The notes under the pieces were generated by a model. That model ran no database searches. It was not told where the DNA came from and worked only from the letters and a program-made list of their open reading frames with translations. The translations under genes were made by a program, and so were the position numbers. 9,505 bases of DNA from Psychroflexus sp. (GTDB lineage: Bacteria; Bacteroidota; Bacteroidia; Flavobacteriales; Flavobacteriaceae): the NCBI GenBank assembly GCA_003565575.1, contig PXBV01000220.1, positions 1 to 9,505 on the forward strand, written 5' to 3'. Positions 1 through 7,945 of the stretch are shown piece by piece (the first letter of the stretch is position 1; each line of letters opens with the position of its first letter).

Positions 1-159
1 AGAGGAATGATGAAGTGTAACCGATTTTATAAGGTCTGTTAAATGAGACGTCCTATGTGCAGCATCTAAAGAATGAATAGAGACATCGGAGTCGTCACTA
101 TAACAACCCAAAAAACTAAAAAGCATGATTAGAACAGTATATTTAAACAAACCCTTCAT
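1..159 (-). CDS. N-terminal part of a surface-type lipoprotein (runs off left edge)
   Basis: Reading the minus strand from the ATG at 159 gives 53 uninterrupted codons to the window edge. The product starts MKGLFKYTVLIMLFSFLGC: a Lys-containing n-region, a hydrophobic core, and a lipobox-like FLGC with the lipidated cysteine at residue 19. The -2 and -3 positions (Leu, Phe) are looser than the classic L-A/S-G-C box. The next residues, YSDDSD, are acidic, like the lipoprotein export signal that sends Bacteroidota lipoproteins to the cell surface, so an outer-leaflet location is inferred. The remaining visible residues contain several His and no domain I recognise, so function is unknown. The gene is divergent from the sigma-factor operon, with 83 nt between the two start codons, and could share its control region. 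Confidence is good for a lipoprotein signal and nil for a specific role. Confidence 0.72.
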   Translation of the reverse strand, partial: MKGLFKYTVLIMLFSFLGCYSDDSDVSIHSLDAAHRTSHLTDLIKSVTLHHSS

Positions 160-228
160 TATCAATTATTCTGATGTAAATATTAAACAACTTCATTAAA
201 AGAATTCCTACTCTATAGTGTTTTTTTA

Positions 229-236
229 TATTTTTG
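229..236 (+). promoter_or_regulatory. Candidate -7 promoter box (TAnnTTTG) for the sigma-factor gene
   Basis: TATTTTTG matches the Bacteroidota housekeeping -7 consensus TAnnTTTG exactly. It ends only 6 nt before the ATG at 243, so transcription would begin at or next to the start codon. I see no TTG at the expected -33 distance (roughly 205-210), which weakens the call. The box shares its flanks with a similar box before the fecR-type gene. Confidence 0.4.
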
Positions 237-242
237 AAACGT

Positions 243-767
243 ATGAAAAATTCATCCTCATTAATTAATGATTGCTGTAAAGCATCTGTGTTTTCAAAAC
301 TTCATCAAAGATACGCTAAAGATCTTCATGATTTCATATATTATAAATTTGGCCAACAGTACAATCCTAAAGATAAAGTGCAAGAAGCCTTTATGAAACT
401 TTGGCAAAATTGTAAAAAAATTCCACCAGATAAAGCAAAAAGCTATTTATTTTCTGTTGCAAATAACACAACGCTAAATGTAATTAAACACAAAAAAGTA
501 GTTTTGAATTATGAAATGAATACCAAAACTGCAGACTCTGACCCTCAAGACCCTCAATTTTTACTTGAAGAAAAAGAGTATTTAGAAAGATATCAAAACG
601 CTTTATCAAACCTTACTGAAGAAAAGAGAATGACTTTTCTACTCAACAGAGTTGAAGGTAAAACACACAAAGAAATAGCTAAAATGCTAGGGATATCCAA
701 AAAAGCTGTAGAAAAGCGGATATACACCGCTTTAGAACAATTAAGAAAAGATATCGATAAGATTTAA
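243..767 (+). CDS. ECF-type RNA polymerase sigma factor (FecI-like)
   Basis: This is a 174-aa sigma-70 family protein of extracytoplasmic-function size. Region 2 covers about residues 17-87: the core-binding segment DKVQEAFMKLWQN lies at 44-56, followed by the promoter-melting/-10 segment AKSYLFSVANNTTLNVIK at 65-82. A charged linker at ~90-115 precedes region 4 (~116-172), whose helix-turn-helix reads HKEIAKMLGISKKAVEKRI. It would direct RNA polymerase to its own promoters and be held or activated by the FecR-type protein encoded 55 nt downstream. The ATG at 243 is chosen over an in-frame TTG at 234, because the TTG overlaps a TAnnTTTG promoter box and adds only MKR. There is no Shine-Dalgarno sequence. 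Targets cannot be read from the sequence; by analogy with FecI systems, the downstream receptor gene is the likeliest. Confidence 0.92.
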   Translation: MKNSSSLINDCCKASVFSKLHQRYAKDLHDFIYYKFGQQYNPKDKVQEAFMKLWQNCKKIPPDKAKSYLFSVANNTTLNVIKHKKVVLNYEMNTKTADSDPQDPQFLLEEKEYLERYQNALSNLTEEKRMTFLLNRVEGKTHKEIAKMLGISKKAVEKRIYTALEQLRKDIDKI

Positions 768-804
768 CATAAATGCGGTAGGACATACAAGCATTTGATT
801 GTCA

Positions 805-812
805 TATATTTG
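805..812 (+). promoter_or_regulatory. Candidate -7 promoter box (TAnnTTTG) upstream of the FecR-type gene
   Basis: TATATTTG matches TAnnTTTG and lies 10 nt before the ATG at 823, in the 55-nt gap after the sigma gene. The implied 5' leader is only a few nucleotides. No TTG sits at the usual -33 distance. The following GAACGT parallels GAAACGT after the sigma-gene box, so the site could instead be an element shared by both genes. The box suggests that fecR and the receptor can be transcribed separately from the sigma gene. Confidence 0.35.
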
Positions 813-822
813 AACGTGAATT

Positions 823-1719
823 ATGAAAGAAGAAGAATTAATAAAAAAGTGGCTTAAGGATGAGCTTACTGAGCAAGAGTTAGTTGAATTTAAACAACTA
901 GACTCCTACTCCTCTTATGCAAAAATTTCTGACTTTGCTCATCGTTTTAAAGCCCCGAAATTTGACGAAAAAGCATCTAAAGATGTTTTAGATTCGCATA
1001 TTAGTAAAAAAGACACAATGCGGAGTAGATTTAAATGGGTTGCTTCTATAGCTGCAATAATTGTAGTTATTTTTGGTTTATCTAAAGTTTTAAATCTTGA
1101 GAAAGGTCTTCAAACTTTTGAGACTGAAATTGCTAACACTCAAACACTTCATTTACCAGATCACTCAAAAGTGCAATTGAGTTCAAAAACGTTTCTTGCC
1201 TACAACCCCAAAAATTGGGAGTCTAAAAGGTCATTAGAACTAAGAGGTGAAGCTTATTTTGAAGTCGCTAAGGGAAAAACATTCACTGTGGAGACTAAAC
1301 ATGGCCTTATACAAGTACTTGGCACTGAGTTTAACGTAAAATCAAGGAGTTATGGGTTGGAGGTCACCTGCTATGAAGGCGCTGTGTTAGTTAAAATTGA
1401 CAATGAAGATCATATTTTGAAAAAAAACCAAAAGTTAATTTTTACGGATAAAAACGTAGAAAGACTTACTCCAGAATCTGATACTCCAGATTGGAAAACT
1501 AAATCTACTGTACTAAAAAGCAAACCATTAGGAGTAGTTCTAGAAGAATTTACCAATTACTATGATGTTAGTTTTGAGACATCCCAAGTAGATACCTCAA
1601 GATTGTACACAGGAAGTTTTAACCATAATGATATTGAAACTGCATTAAAATCCATTACTTTGCCATTGAACTTGACTTACCAAATTAAAGAGAGAAAGGT
1701 CATTTTAGATAATAAGTGA
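823..1719 (+). CDS. FecR-type anti-sigma factor / transmembrane signal transducer
   Basis: This 298-aa protein has the standard Bacteroidota FecR layout. A short cytoplasmic segment (1-70; start MKEEELIKKWLKDELTEQE) would contact the sigma factor. One transmembrane helix lies at ~71-88 (VASIAAIIVVIFGL). The periplasmic FecR domain spans ~97-192, with the family hallmarks LPDHSKVQLSSKT (111-123), LRGEAYFEVAKGKTF (140-154) and VLGTEFNVKS (165-174). The C-terminal domain (~227-296, KPLGVVLEEFTNYYDVSF... to the end) matches DUF4974, an STN-like fold. Known family members receive the signal from the receptor's periplasmic STN domain and control the partner ECF sigma factor by sequestration and/or activation. 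Its TGA stop overlaps the receptor's GTG start, so fixed co-expression with that receptor is expected. Length and motifs look intact. Confidence 0.93.
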   Translation: MKEEELIKKWLKDELTEQELVEFKQLDSYSSYAKISDFAHRFKAPKFDEKASKDVLDSHISKKDTMRSRFKWVASIAAIIVVIFGLSKVLNLEKGLQTFETEIANTQTLHLPDHSKVQLSSKTFLAYNPKNWESKRSLELRGEAYFEVAKGKTFTVETKHGLIQVLGTEFNVKSRSYGLEVTCYEGAVLVKIDNEDHILKKNQKLIFTDKNVERLTPESDTPDWKTKSTVLKSKPLGVVLEEFTNYYDVSFETSQVDTSRLYTGSFNHNDIETALKSITLPLNLTYQIKERKVILDNK

Positions 1720-4235
1720 GATTTTATAAATACTACATTCTAATTTTTTTTCTAGGTTTTCATTTCACAAGCCTAAGCGCTCAAAACTCTAATAAACACA
1801 GAAAATTATCAAGTTATTTATCGCAAATTGAGGCAGGTTTTGATGTATCTTTTTCTTATGCCGATGAAGATCTGGAACACGTTGTTACCATTCCTTTAGA
1901 AAATTCAAATTCACTTAAAGCGCATTTAAATCACCTTGAAGAAACGACACCCTTTACTTATATTGAAAATTCCAACAACAACATATTAGTAATTCCAAAT
2001 TCAACTTCAAACTTTATATGCTTATCCTTAGTAGATGAAATTTCTGATAAAGCAGTTAAAAACGCTTACCTTAAAGTTGGACCTTTCACTTTCAAATCCA
2101 ACCAAGCAGGAAAAATAGTTCTACCCAAGCCAAAGGAAGATTTAAATCTACGCTTATTTTCAGAGGGTTTTGTTCCAAAAGAAATAAAAGCAAGTGACTT
2201 AAAGCCTGATGTGGAATGTTACCCAATGAGATTAACTCCATTTTTTGAACTTTTAGATGAAATCTTACTCACTAGTTTTCTTACAAGTGGCATCAAAAAG
2301 TTCACCACTGGTGAGTTACAAATTAATTACAATCAATTTGGGCTTTTACCTGGCTTAATTGAACCTGATGTTTTGCAAAGTTTACAAGCCTTACCGGGAA
2401 TAACAAGCCGCAAAGAGAGCGTTTCCTACCTTAACGTTAGAGGTGGTACTCATGATCAAAACCTATTTCTTTGGGATGGAATAAAAATGTATCATACGTC
2501 TCACTTTTTTGGGATGATTTCTGCCTTCAATCCTTTTATGACAGAAAAAGTAAGTCTTATAAAAAATGGAACTTCATCAAAATATGGGGATGGTGTATCT
2601 AGTCTTATAGACATGAGAACCAACGATTCTATTGCTTCAACCTACAAAGCAAGTGTTGGGATGAATCTAATGAACCTAGATGCCATGGTTGAAACCCCAC
2701 TCTCAAAAGCTTCATCTCTTGAATTTTCTTTGCGCCAATCCATAAATTCTGTTTGGGAGAGTCCTACGTACAATCAATATTTTGACAAAGTATTTCAAAA
2801 TACGGAAATCACAAATTTTGAGCCTGATAATTTCACACAAGAAGATGAATTTTCTTTCTTTGACGCTTCCTTGAACTATAAGCACCAACTCACCGATAAA
2901 GATTATTTAAAACTCAACGTTTACTACAGTAACGATGCTTTTTTACTGAACAGATTTGAAATAGAAGACACTAACCTCAATACAAGATCCAGTGATTTAG
3001 AACAATCCAATGCTGCTTTAGGCGCATTTTACAATAGAAATTGGTCTGAAAAAACCTCCACTCAAATTCGCCTTTACACCTCTAGATATTCACAAAACTC
3101 TACCAACACCAATTTATTAAATCAGCAGAGTTTAGAACAAGTTAATGAAGTACTTGAAGCTGGGCTACGATTAAACTTACAAACTAAACTTACGCCAAAC
3201 GTGAGATTAGAGTCTGGGTATCAATTAACGGAAACCGCTATTCTTAATTCAGAATTTAATAATAATCCAAGTTTTTTCAGGGAGACGCAAAACTCCATTT
3301 TAACCAATAGCATATACTCCCAGTTGGGATACCTTTCTGCCAACAATCGCCTTAACCTTCAACTTGGCGGAAGACTTAACCACTTTTCAAAATTTAATAA
3401 AGTAATTGCAGAACCAAGACTAAATTTAAGCTATCGTGTTTTTAATGACTTATTTTTTGAGTTACTGGGAGAGCAAAAAAGTCAAGTCACCTCACAAATC
3501 ATAGATTTACAAAGTGATTTCCTTGGTGTAGAGAACAGAAGGTGGGTTCTTTCTAACCAGGAAACCCGGCCAATTATTAGAAGCCAACAAATCTCTACAG
3601 GATTTAATTATGTAAAGCCAAACTGGTTCATCAACGCTGATTTATTTTTAAAAAAAGTTAATGGAATTACAGCTCTTGGGCAAGGTTTTCAGAATCAATT
3701 TAGATTTTTACAGGATCATGGAAGTTATGAGGTCAAAGGCTTAGATATTTTGGTTAATAGAAGTTTTAATAGAATATCAGGCTGGGTGAGTTATAGTTTA
3801 TCTGAAAACAAATACAGGTTTGAAAATCTATCGGCTTCAAGATTTCATAATAATTTAGACATAAGGCATGTGGTATCTATGGGGCTTAACTATGAAAGTA
3901 ATGGTTTAAAATTATCGGCTGGATTCAACTGGCATTCAGGCGTCCCTACTACGCTTAGGTCTGAGCAACAACCTGAACCTTTGCAGCAAATACAATTTGA
4001 AGCACCAAATGCAGAAAGACTTCAAGACTATTTCAGGCTAGACTTATCCTCTACCTATACCTTCACGCTTTTGAATAAAACCAAAGCCTTGACGGGAATT
4101 TCATTTTGGAATCTTTTAGGAAGAACGAATTTGTATAATCAATTTTATTTAATTGATGCAAATCAAAACATCCAGCAATTTCAACAAAGAGGATTAAACT
4201 TCACGCCCAACTTCGTATTTAGACTTAGCTTTTAA
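1716..4235 (+). CDS. TonB-dependent outer-membrane receptor with STN signalling domain
   Basis: This 839-aa outer-membrane transporter/transducer has a signal peptide at 1-22 (cleavage after SLSA, before QN). An STN-like domain follows at ~28-95, then a CarboxypepD_reg-like beta-sandwich at ~100-165. A TonB-box-like segment, LDEILLTSF, lies at ~180-188, and the plug domain at ~200-305 contains LPGI, LNVRGG, DGIKMYH and HFFGMISAFNP. The rest is a beta-barrel ending in Phe (FRLSF), as usual for barrel insertion. The GTG start at 1716 is forced: no in-frame ATG precedes the signal peptide, and the GTGA overlap with fecR suggests translational coupling. An STN domain next to sigma/FecR genes marks a receptor that senses its ligand and regulates its own operon. 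No SusD-like partner follows, so glycan uptake is not implied. The ligand (siderophore, peptide, other) is unknown. Confidence 0.92.
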   Translation: MRFYKYYILIFFLGFHFTSLSAQNSNKHRKLSSYLSQIEAGFDVSFSYADEDLEHVVTIPLENSNSLKAHLNHLEETTPFTYIENSNNNILVIPNSTSNFICLSLVDEISDKAVKNAYLKVGPFTFKSNQAGKIVLPKPKEDLNLRLFSEGFVPKEIKASDLKPDVECYPMRLTPFFELLDEILLTSFLTSGIKKFTTGELQINYNQFGLLPGLIEPDVLQSLQALPGITSRKESVSYLNVRGGTHDQNLFLWDGIKMYHTSHFFGMISAFNPFMTEKVSLIKNGTSSKYGDGVSSLIDMRTNDSIASTYKASVGMNLMNLDAMVETPLSKASSLEFSLRQSINSVWESPTYNQYFDKVFQNTEITNFEPDNFTQEDEFSFFDASLNYKHQLTDKDYLKLNVYYSNDAFLLNRFEIEDTNLNTRSSDLEQSNAALGAFYNRNWSEKTSTQIRLYTSRYSQNSTNTNLLNQQSLEQVNEVLEAGLRLNLQTKLTPNVRLESGYQLTETAILNSEFNNNPSFFRETQNSILTNSIYSQLGYLSANNRLNLQLGGRLNHFSKFNKVIAEPRLNLSYRVFNDLFFELLGEQKSQVTSQIIDLQSDFLGVENRRWVLSNQETRPIIRSQQISTGFNYVKPNWFINADLFLKKVNGITALGQGFQNQFRFLQDHGSYEVKGLDILVNRSFNRISGWVSYSLSENKYRFENLSASRFHNNLDIRHVVSMGLNYESNGLKLSAGFNWHSGVPTTLRSEQQPEPLQQIQFEAPNAERLQDYFRLDLSSTYTFTLLNKTKALTGISFWNLLGRTNLYNQFYLIDANQNIQQFQQRGLNFTPNFVFRLSF

Positions 4236-4337
4236 AATTTTAATTATTTCTAAAAAAAATAGATTTAAGATTTAACTTTATAAAGACATTAAAGTCAAAG
4301 TTGAAACAAGTGTTTAAACTATTCTAAAACTATTTTC

Positions 4338-6845
4338 ATGAAATCAATATTAATAGGACTTTTTATGATTTTGGGCGTGTGTTCTCAAGCTCAAGATTTT
4401 GGCTTAGATTATTATTTACCTACCAACGTGTCTTATAACCAAGACATCCCTAAACCAAGCGAAATCCTTGGATATGTGCCTGGAGAATGGCATGTAAGTC
4501 ATGACAAGCTAGTTCATTATATGACAACCATAGCAGAATCTTCTGATAGAATCACAATTGAAAACAGAGGATTTACCTATGAGCAAAGACCACTTCTTTT
4601 ACTTACTGTAACGTCTCCAGAAAATCATAGCAAACTTTCAGAAATTAAAGAAAAACACCTACAAATCATAACAGGCGAAGTGTCCAAATCGGAATTGGAA
4701 AACATGCCTGTAGTGGTAAATCAAGGCTTTTCCATCCATGGAAACGAGCCAAGTGGGACCAACGCAGCTTTGGTATTAGCCTATTATCTAGCTGCAGCAG
4801 AGGGTCCAGCTATTGATAACATCCTCAACAATACTGTGATTCTTTTAGACCCAAGTTTCAATCCAGATGGGTTGCAGCGTTTTGCATATTGGACAAACAC
4901 CAACCGAAGCACGCATTTAAACCCAGACCCACAAGACCGTGAGTTTTCTGAAATTTTCCCTGGAGGTAGAACCAATCATTATTGGTTTGATATGAATAGA
5001 GACTGGCTCCCAGTTCAACTATTAGAAAGTCAGGCTAGAATTAAAACCTTTTATGACTGGAGGCCTAATGTGTTAACAGATCACCATGAAATGGGCTCTA
5101 ATTCGTCATTTTTCTTTCAGCCAGGAATACCATCAAGAACTAATCCATTAACTCCTCAACTCAACCAAGATTTAACGGAAGCTATAGGAAATTATCACGC
5201 CAAAGCTTTAGACAGCATTGGTTCACTTTATTACTCTAAAGAAAGTTTTGATGATTTTTACTACGGCAAAGGCTCTACCTTCCCAGATATTAATGGTTCT
5301 ATAGGTATTCTTTTTGAACAAGGAAGCTCTAGAGGCTCAGGACAACTTACAGATAATGGCTTATTGAGCTTTCAATTTACCATAAAAAACCAGTTTACTA
5401 CAGCGCTTTCTACTTTAGAAGCTTCTGTAGCTTTAAAAACTGACATACTAGGATTACAACATCAGTTTTTTAGAGATGCTGAAAAAAGAGCAGATAAAGG
5501 CGCCTATGTTTTTGGTAGAAAAGGTGATCCCGTATTGACTAATGAGCTTGCTAAAATTCTGAAAAGACATCAAGTAGAACTCTACAAACTCACCAGTAAT
5601 CAGTCTCTGAATGGTAAAGAGTTTGAAGTTGATGCTTCATACATCATTCCAAAAAACCAGTTACAAAACAGACTTGTAGAAGCTATGTTTGAAGAAAGAA
5701 CTAGCTTTCAAGATAGTATATTTTACGACGTGTCCGCTTGGAGTTTTAAACATGCTTTTGATGTAGACTTTACAGAAGTTAAATCTATTTCTATGGGAGA
5801 AAAAGTAGAAGAAGCTATACTAAACACACCTGCAGATTTAAAAAGATCAAACTATGCTTACGCCATGAGGTGGAGCGATTTTAATAGCCCAAAGGCACTG
5901 TATAAAATCATGAATGCTGGCGTGAGAGTAAAGGTGGCTAAAAAACCATTTCAATCTTCTACAGAAGAGTTTGATTATGGAACTATCATGATTCCAGCTC
6001 AAAATCAAGATAAAACAGCAGATGAAATTTATGAGATACTGAATGCCCTTCAAAAAGAAAACCACTTACATATTTCTGCTTTAGAAACAGGTCTTACTCA
6101 AGGTATTAATCTTGGTAGTCCTAATATGAGTCATCTAGAAATGCCTAAAATTGCGTTACTTGTTGGAAACGGTGTGACTTCCTATGATGCTGGTGAAATT
6201 TGGCATATGCTTGACTACAGATACGAAATTCCTGTTACCAAATTAGATGCAAAAGATTTTGGGAGAATAAGCCTAGATAAATACACACATCTTGTTATCC
6301 CAAACTCTAGAGCCAATACCTTAAGTTCATCTGGAAAAAACAAGCTTAAAGATTGGGTAAGAAAAGGAGGTAACATCATAGCTTACAAAGGCACTGCAAA
6401 TTGGTTAAAAGCTGAAGAATTAATCGATTTTAAAACAGTGAGTGATACTGTGGTTGCAGACAATGTGAGTTTTGTAGATAGAACTGAATTTTATGGAGCT
6501 AAACGAATTGGTGGAGCTATTTTTAATACCAATGTAGACACTACTCACCCATTACTTTACGGATATAATGATGATGAACTAGCTATATTTAGGAACTCCA
6601 ATATGATGCTTGAAGCAGATAAATTAAGCTTTAACAATCCTATTCAATACACCCAAACTCCATTGCTAAGTGGATACATTAATAAAGAAAATTTAGAGTT
6701 GATAAAAGGTACCGTTCCCTTCAAAAAGAACAGCTACGGAAGAGGTAATGTTATGATTTTTACAGACAATACCAACTTTAGAGCATTTTGGCTGGGTACG
6801 TTTAAACTGTTCATGAATTCAATATTTTTCAGTGATCAGATGTAA
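4338..6845 (+). CDS. Secreted M14-family zinc carboxypeptidase-like protein with C-terminal amidotransferase-like domain
   Basis: This 835-aa exported metallopeptidase has a signal peptide at 1-18 (cleavage SQA|QD). The M14 domain covers about residues 50-350. Zinc ligands are visible: H134 and E137 in IHGNEPSG, and a His in TDHHE (H249 or H250). Substrate-binding motifs NPDG (175-178) and NRD (220-222) are present, as is the likely catalytic Glu, E327, in ILFEQGSSRG. The domain therefore looks active. Residues ~600-690 (IALLVGNGVTSYDAGEIWHML... to IIAYKG) resemble a class I glutamine-amidotransferase fold, but the mature protein has no cysteine, so that part cannot be a Cys-dependent amidotransferase. 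Bacteroidota M14 proteins of this size often carry such a domain. No type IX secretion C-terminal domain is evident, so a periplasmic location is likeliest. It begins 102 nt after the receptor with no clear terminator between. The substrate is unknown. Confidence 0.9.
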   Translation: MKSILIGLFMILGVCSQAQDFGLDYYLPTNVSYNQDIPKPSEILGYVPGEWHVSHDKLVHYMTTIAESSDRITIENRGFTYEQRPLLLLTVTSPENHSKLSEIKEKHLQIITGEVSKSELENMPVVVNQGFSIHGNEPSGTNAALVLAYYLAAAEGPAIDNILNNTVILLDPSFNPDGLQRFAYWTNTNRSTHLNPDPQDREFSEIFPGGRTNHYWFDMNRDWLPVQLLESQARIKTFYDWRPNVLTDHHEMGSNSSFFFQPGIPSRTNPLTPQLNQDLTEAIGNYHAKALDSIGSLYYSKESFDDFYYGKGSTFPDINGSIGILFEQGSSRGSGQLTDNGLLSFQFTIKNQFTTALSTLEASVALKTDILGLQHQFFRDAEKRADKGAYVFGRKGDPVLTNELAKILKRHQVELYKLTSNQSLNGKEFEVDASYIIPKNQLQNRLVEAMFEERTSFQDSIFYDVSAWSFKHAFDVDFTEVKSISMGEKVEEAILNTPADLKRSNYAYAMRWSDFNSPKALYKIMNAGVRVKVAKKPFQSSTEEFDYGTIMIPAQNQDKTADEIYEILNALQKENHLHISALETGLTQGINLGSPNMSHLEMPKIALLVGNGVTSYDAGEIWHMLDYRYEIPVTKLDAKDFGRISLDKYTHLVIPNSRANTLSSSGKNKLKDWVRKGGNIIAYKGTANWLKAEELIDFKTVSDTVVADNVSFVDRTEFYGAKRIGGAIFNTNVDTTHPLLYGYNDDELAIFRNSNMMLEADKLSFNNPIQYTQTPLLSGYINKENLELIKGTVPFKKNSYGRGNVMIFTDNTNFRAFWLGTFKLFMNSIFFSDQM

Positions 6846-6873
6846 ATCGTTTGTTTTAATTTGTTTTGATTCG

Positions 6874-6908
6874 AAAAAGTCTGTTTCTTTATAGAGACAG
6901 GCTTTTTT
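6874..6908 (+). terminator. Strong intrinsic terminator after the peptidase gene
   Basis: A 14-bp stem pairs 6874-6887 (AAAAAGTCTGTTTC) with 6894-6907 (GAGACAGGCTTTTT). It includes two G-U pairs in RNA and a 6-nt loop, TTTATA. The 3' arm ends in a run of six T, and GTTTTA follows. It starts 29 nt after the peptidase stop codon and separates that gene from the patatin gene. The A-run before the hairpin would also give a T-run on the other strand, so it could work in both directions. Confidence 0.85.
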
Positions 6909-6947
6909 GTTTTATGTTTATAAAATTAAATTACTGTTTATCAAATT

Positions 6948-7883
6948 ATGAGAGCTTTAGTCATATCAGGTGGAGGAAGTAAAGGCGCTTTTGCTGGTGG
7001 AATTGCAGAATACCTAATTAACGAATGCAGAAATCACTATGATTTATTCTTAGGAACTTCTACTGGGAGTTTACTTGTCCCTTTGTTATCTATTGGCGAA
7101 ATTTCAAAATTGAAATCTATTTACACCTCTGTCAATCAAAAGTCCATATTTAACAGAAACCCATTTATCATAAAGAAGAAAGAAGAAGAATTTGAAATCA
7201 AAATCAATCATTTCAACATTCTGCTTGGCTTTTTACAAGGCTCAAAGACATTTGGAGAAAGCAAAGCTTTAAGACGTTTAATCTTTGACACCATTACACC
7301 CAAACGTTTTGAAGAAATGCAACAACAATCTAAAGATGTTATCATTACTGTCTCCAACATTAGCTTAGGCAGTGTAGAATATAAATCTGTGAAGGAATAC
7401 GAGAGGGAAGAATTTTGCGAGTGGATTTGGGCCTCCGCTAATGTGATTCCTTTTATGAGCCTATTCACCAAAAACAACTTTGATTATGGTGATGGAGGCT
7501 TGGGCAATGTAGTACCTATAGCAGAAGCTATCAATAGAGGTGCAAGTGAAGTAGATGTAATTGTGCTTAAGGCTGAAAACCTGGCACAAAAACAGCCAGT
7601 AAAAAACGTGCTTGACCTCACCACACGGGTATTTGATTTTCTCCTTGATCAAATCATACATAATGACATTACCATTGGAGAGCTGAGAAGTAAATACGAG
7701 CAAGTCCGTCTTAATTTCTACCATCCTCCAGAAATGTTGACAAAAAATTCTTTAATTTTTGACTCGAAACTTATGACCGAATGGTGGCAAATGGGATTTG
7801 ATTATGCTAAAGCTAATGCCCCTTACTGCCATAGCATTCAAACTAAAATGTTTGAAAAAGGAAATTCAATCCACCTAAGCTAA
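6948..7883 (+). CDS. Patatin-like phospholipase / lipid acyl hydrolase
   Basis: This 311-aa patatin-family serine hydrolase opens directly with the fold: oxyanion-hole loop SGGGSKGAFAGG at 7-18, nucleophile elbow GTSTG at 36-40 (Ser38), and the catalytic Asp in DGG at 182-184. The Ser-Asp dyad is complete. No signal peptide or membrane helix is seen, so a cytoplasmic or peripherally membrane-bound enzyme is inferred. Family members cleave acyl chains from phospholipids or other lipids; the exact substrate is not readable here. The ATG at 6948 is preferred because MRALVISGGG starts the first beta strand of the fold. A near-match -7 box, TATGTTTA, lies ~27 nt upstream just after the preceding terminator, consistent with its own promoter. 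The gene converges with the membrane-protein gene, leaving 62 nt between them and no convincing terminator. Confidence 0.92.
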   Translation: MRALVISGGGSKGAFAGGIAEYLINECRNHYDLFLGTSTGSLLVPLLSIGEISKLKSIYTSVNQKSIFNRNPFIIKKKEEEFEIKINHFNILLGFLQGSKTFGESKALRRLIFDTITPKRFEEMQQQSKDVIITVSNISLGSVEYKSVKEYEREEFCEWIWASANVIPFMSLFTKNNFDYGDGGLGNVVPIAEAINRGASEVDVIVLKAENLAQKQPVKNVLDLTTRVFDFLLDQIIHNDITIGELRSKYEQVRLNFYHPPEMLTKNSLIFDSKLMTEWWQMGFDYAKANAPYCHSIQTKMFEKGNSIHLS

Positions 7884-7945
7884 GGCTAAACTAATTCATT
7901 TTGAGGAGTTTTTTCTACATCACGAGGGCATAGTAAAAACCACCA

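Noticed and set aside
234..242. In-frame TTG start extending the sigma factor by three residues
   Set aside because: It overlaps the TAnnTTTG promoter box, and a normal ATG follows at 243; the extra residues add nothing to the sigma-2 domain.
4274..4302. AACTTT...AAAGTT inverted repeat between receptor and peptidase genes
   Set aside because: Six AT-rich pairs with an 17-nt loop and no T-tract; not a convincing terminator or operator.
4784..4975. Minus-strand open frame of 63 codons inside the peptidase gene
   Set aside because: It lies opposite conserved peptidase coding sequence, including the NPDG motif, and its translation shows no recognisable features.
5847..6065. Minus-strand open frame of 72 codons inside the peptidase gene
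   Set aside because: Antisense shadow of a well-supported gene, with no recognisable domain.
7208..7724. Two overlapping minus-strand open frames inside the patatin gene
   Set aside because: They are antisense to a patatin gene with complete catalytic motifs and look like chance open frames.
7888..7916. Hairpin AAACT...AGTTTTTT after the patatin gene as a terminator
   Set aside because: The stem is only 5 A/T-rich base pairs with a long loop, too weak to call despite the T-run.
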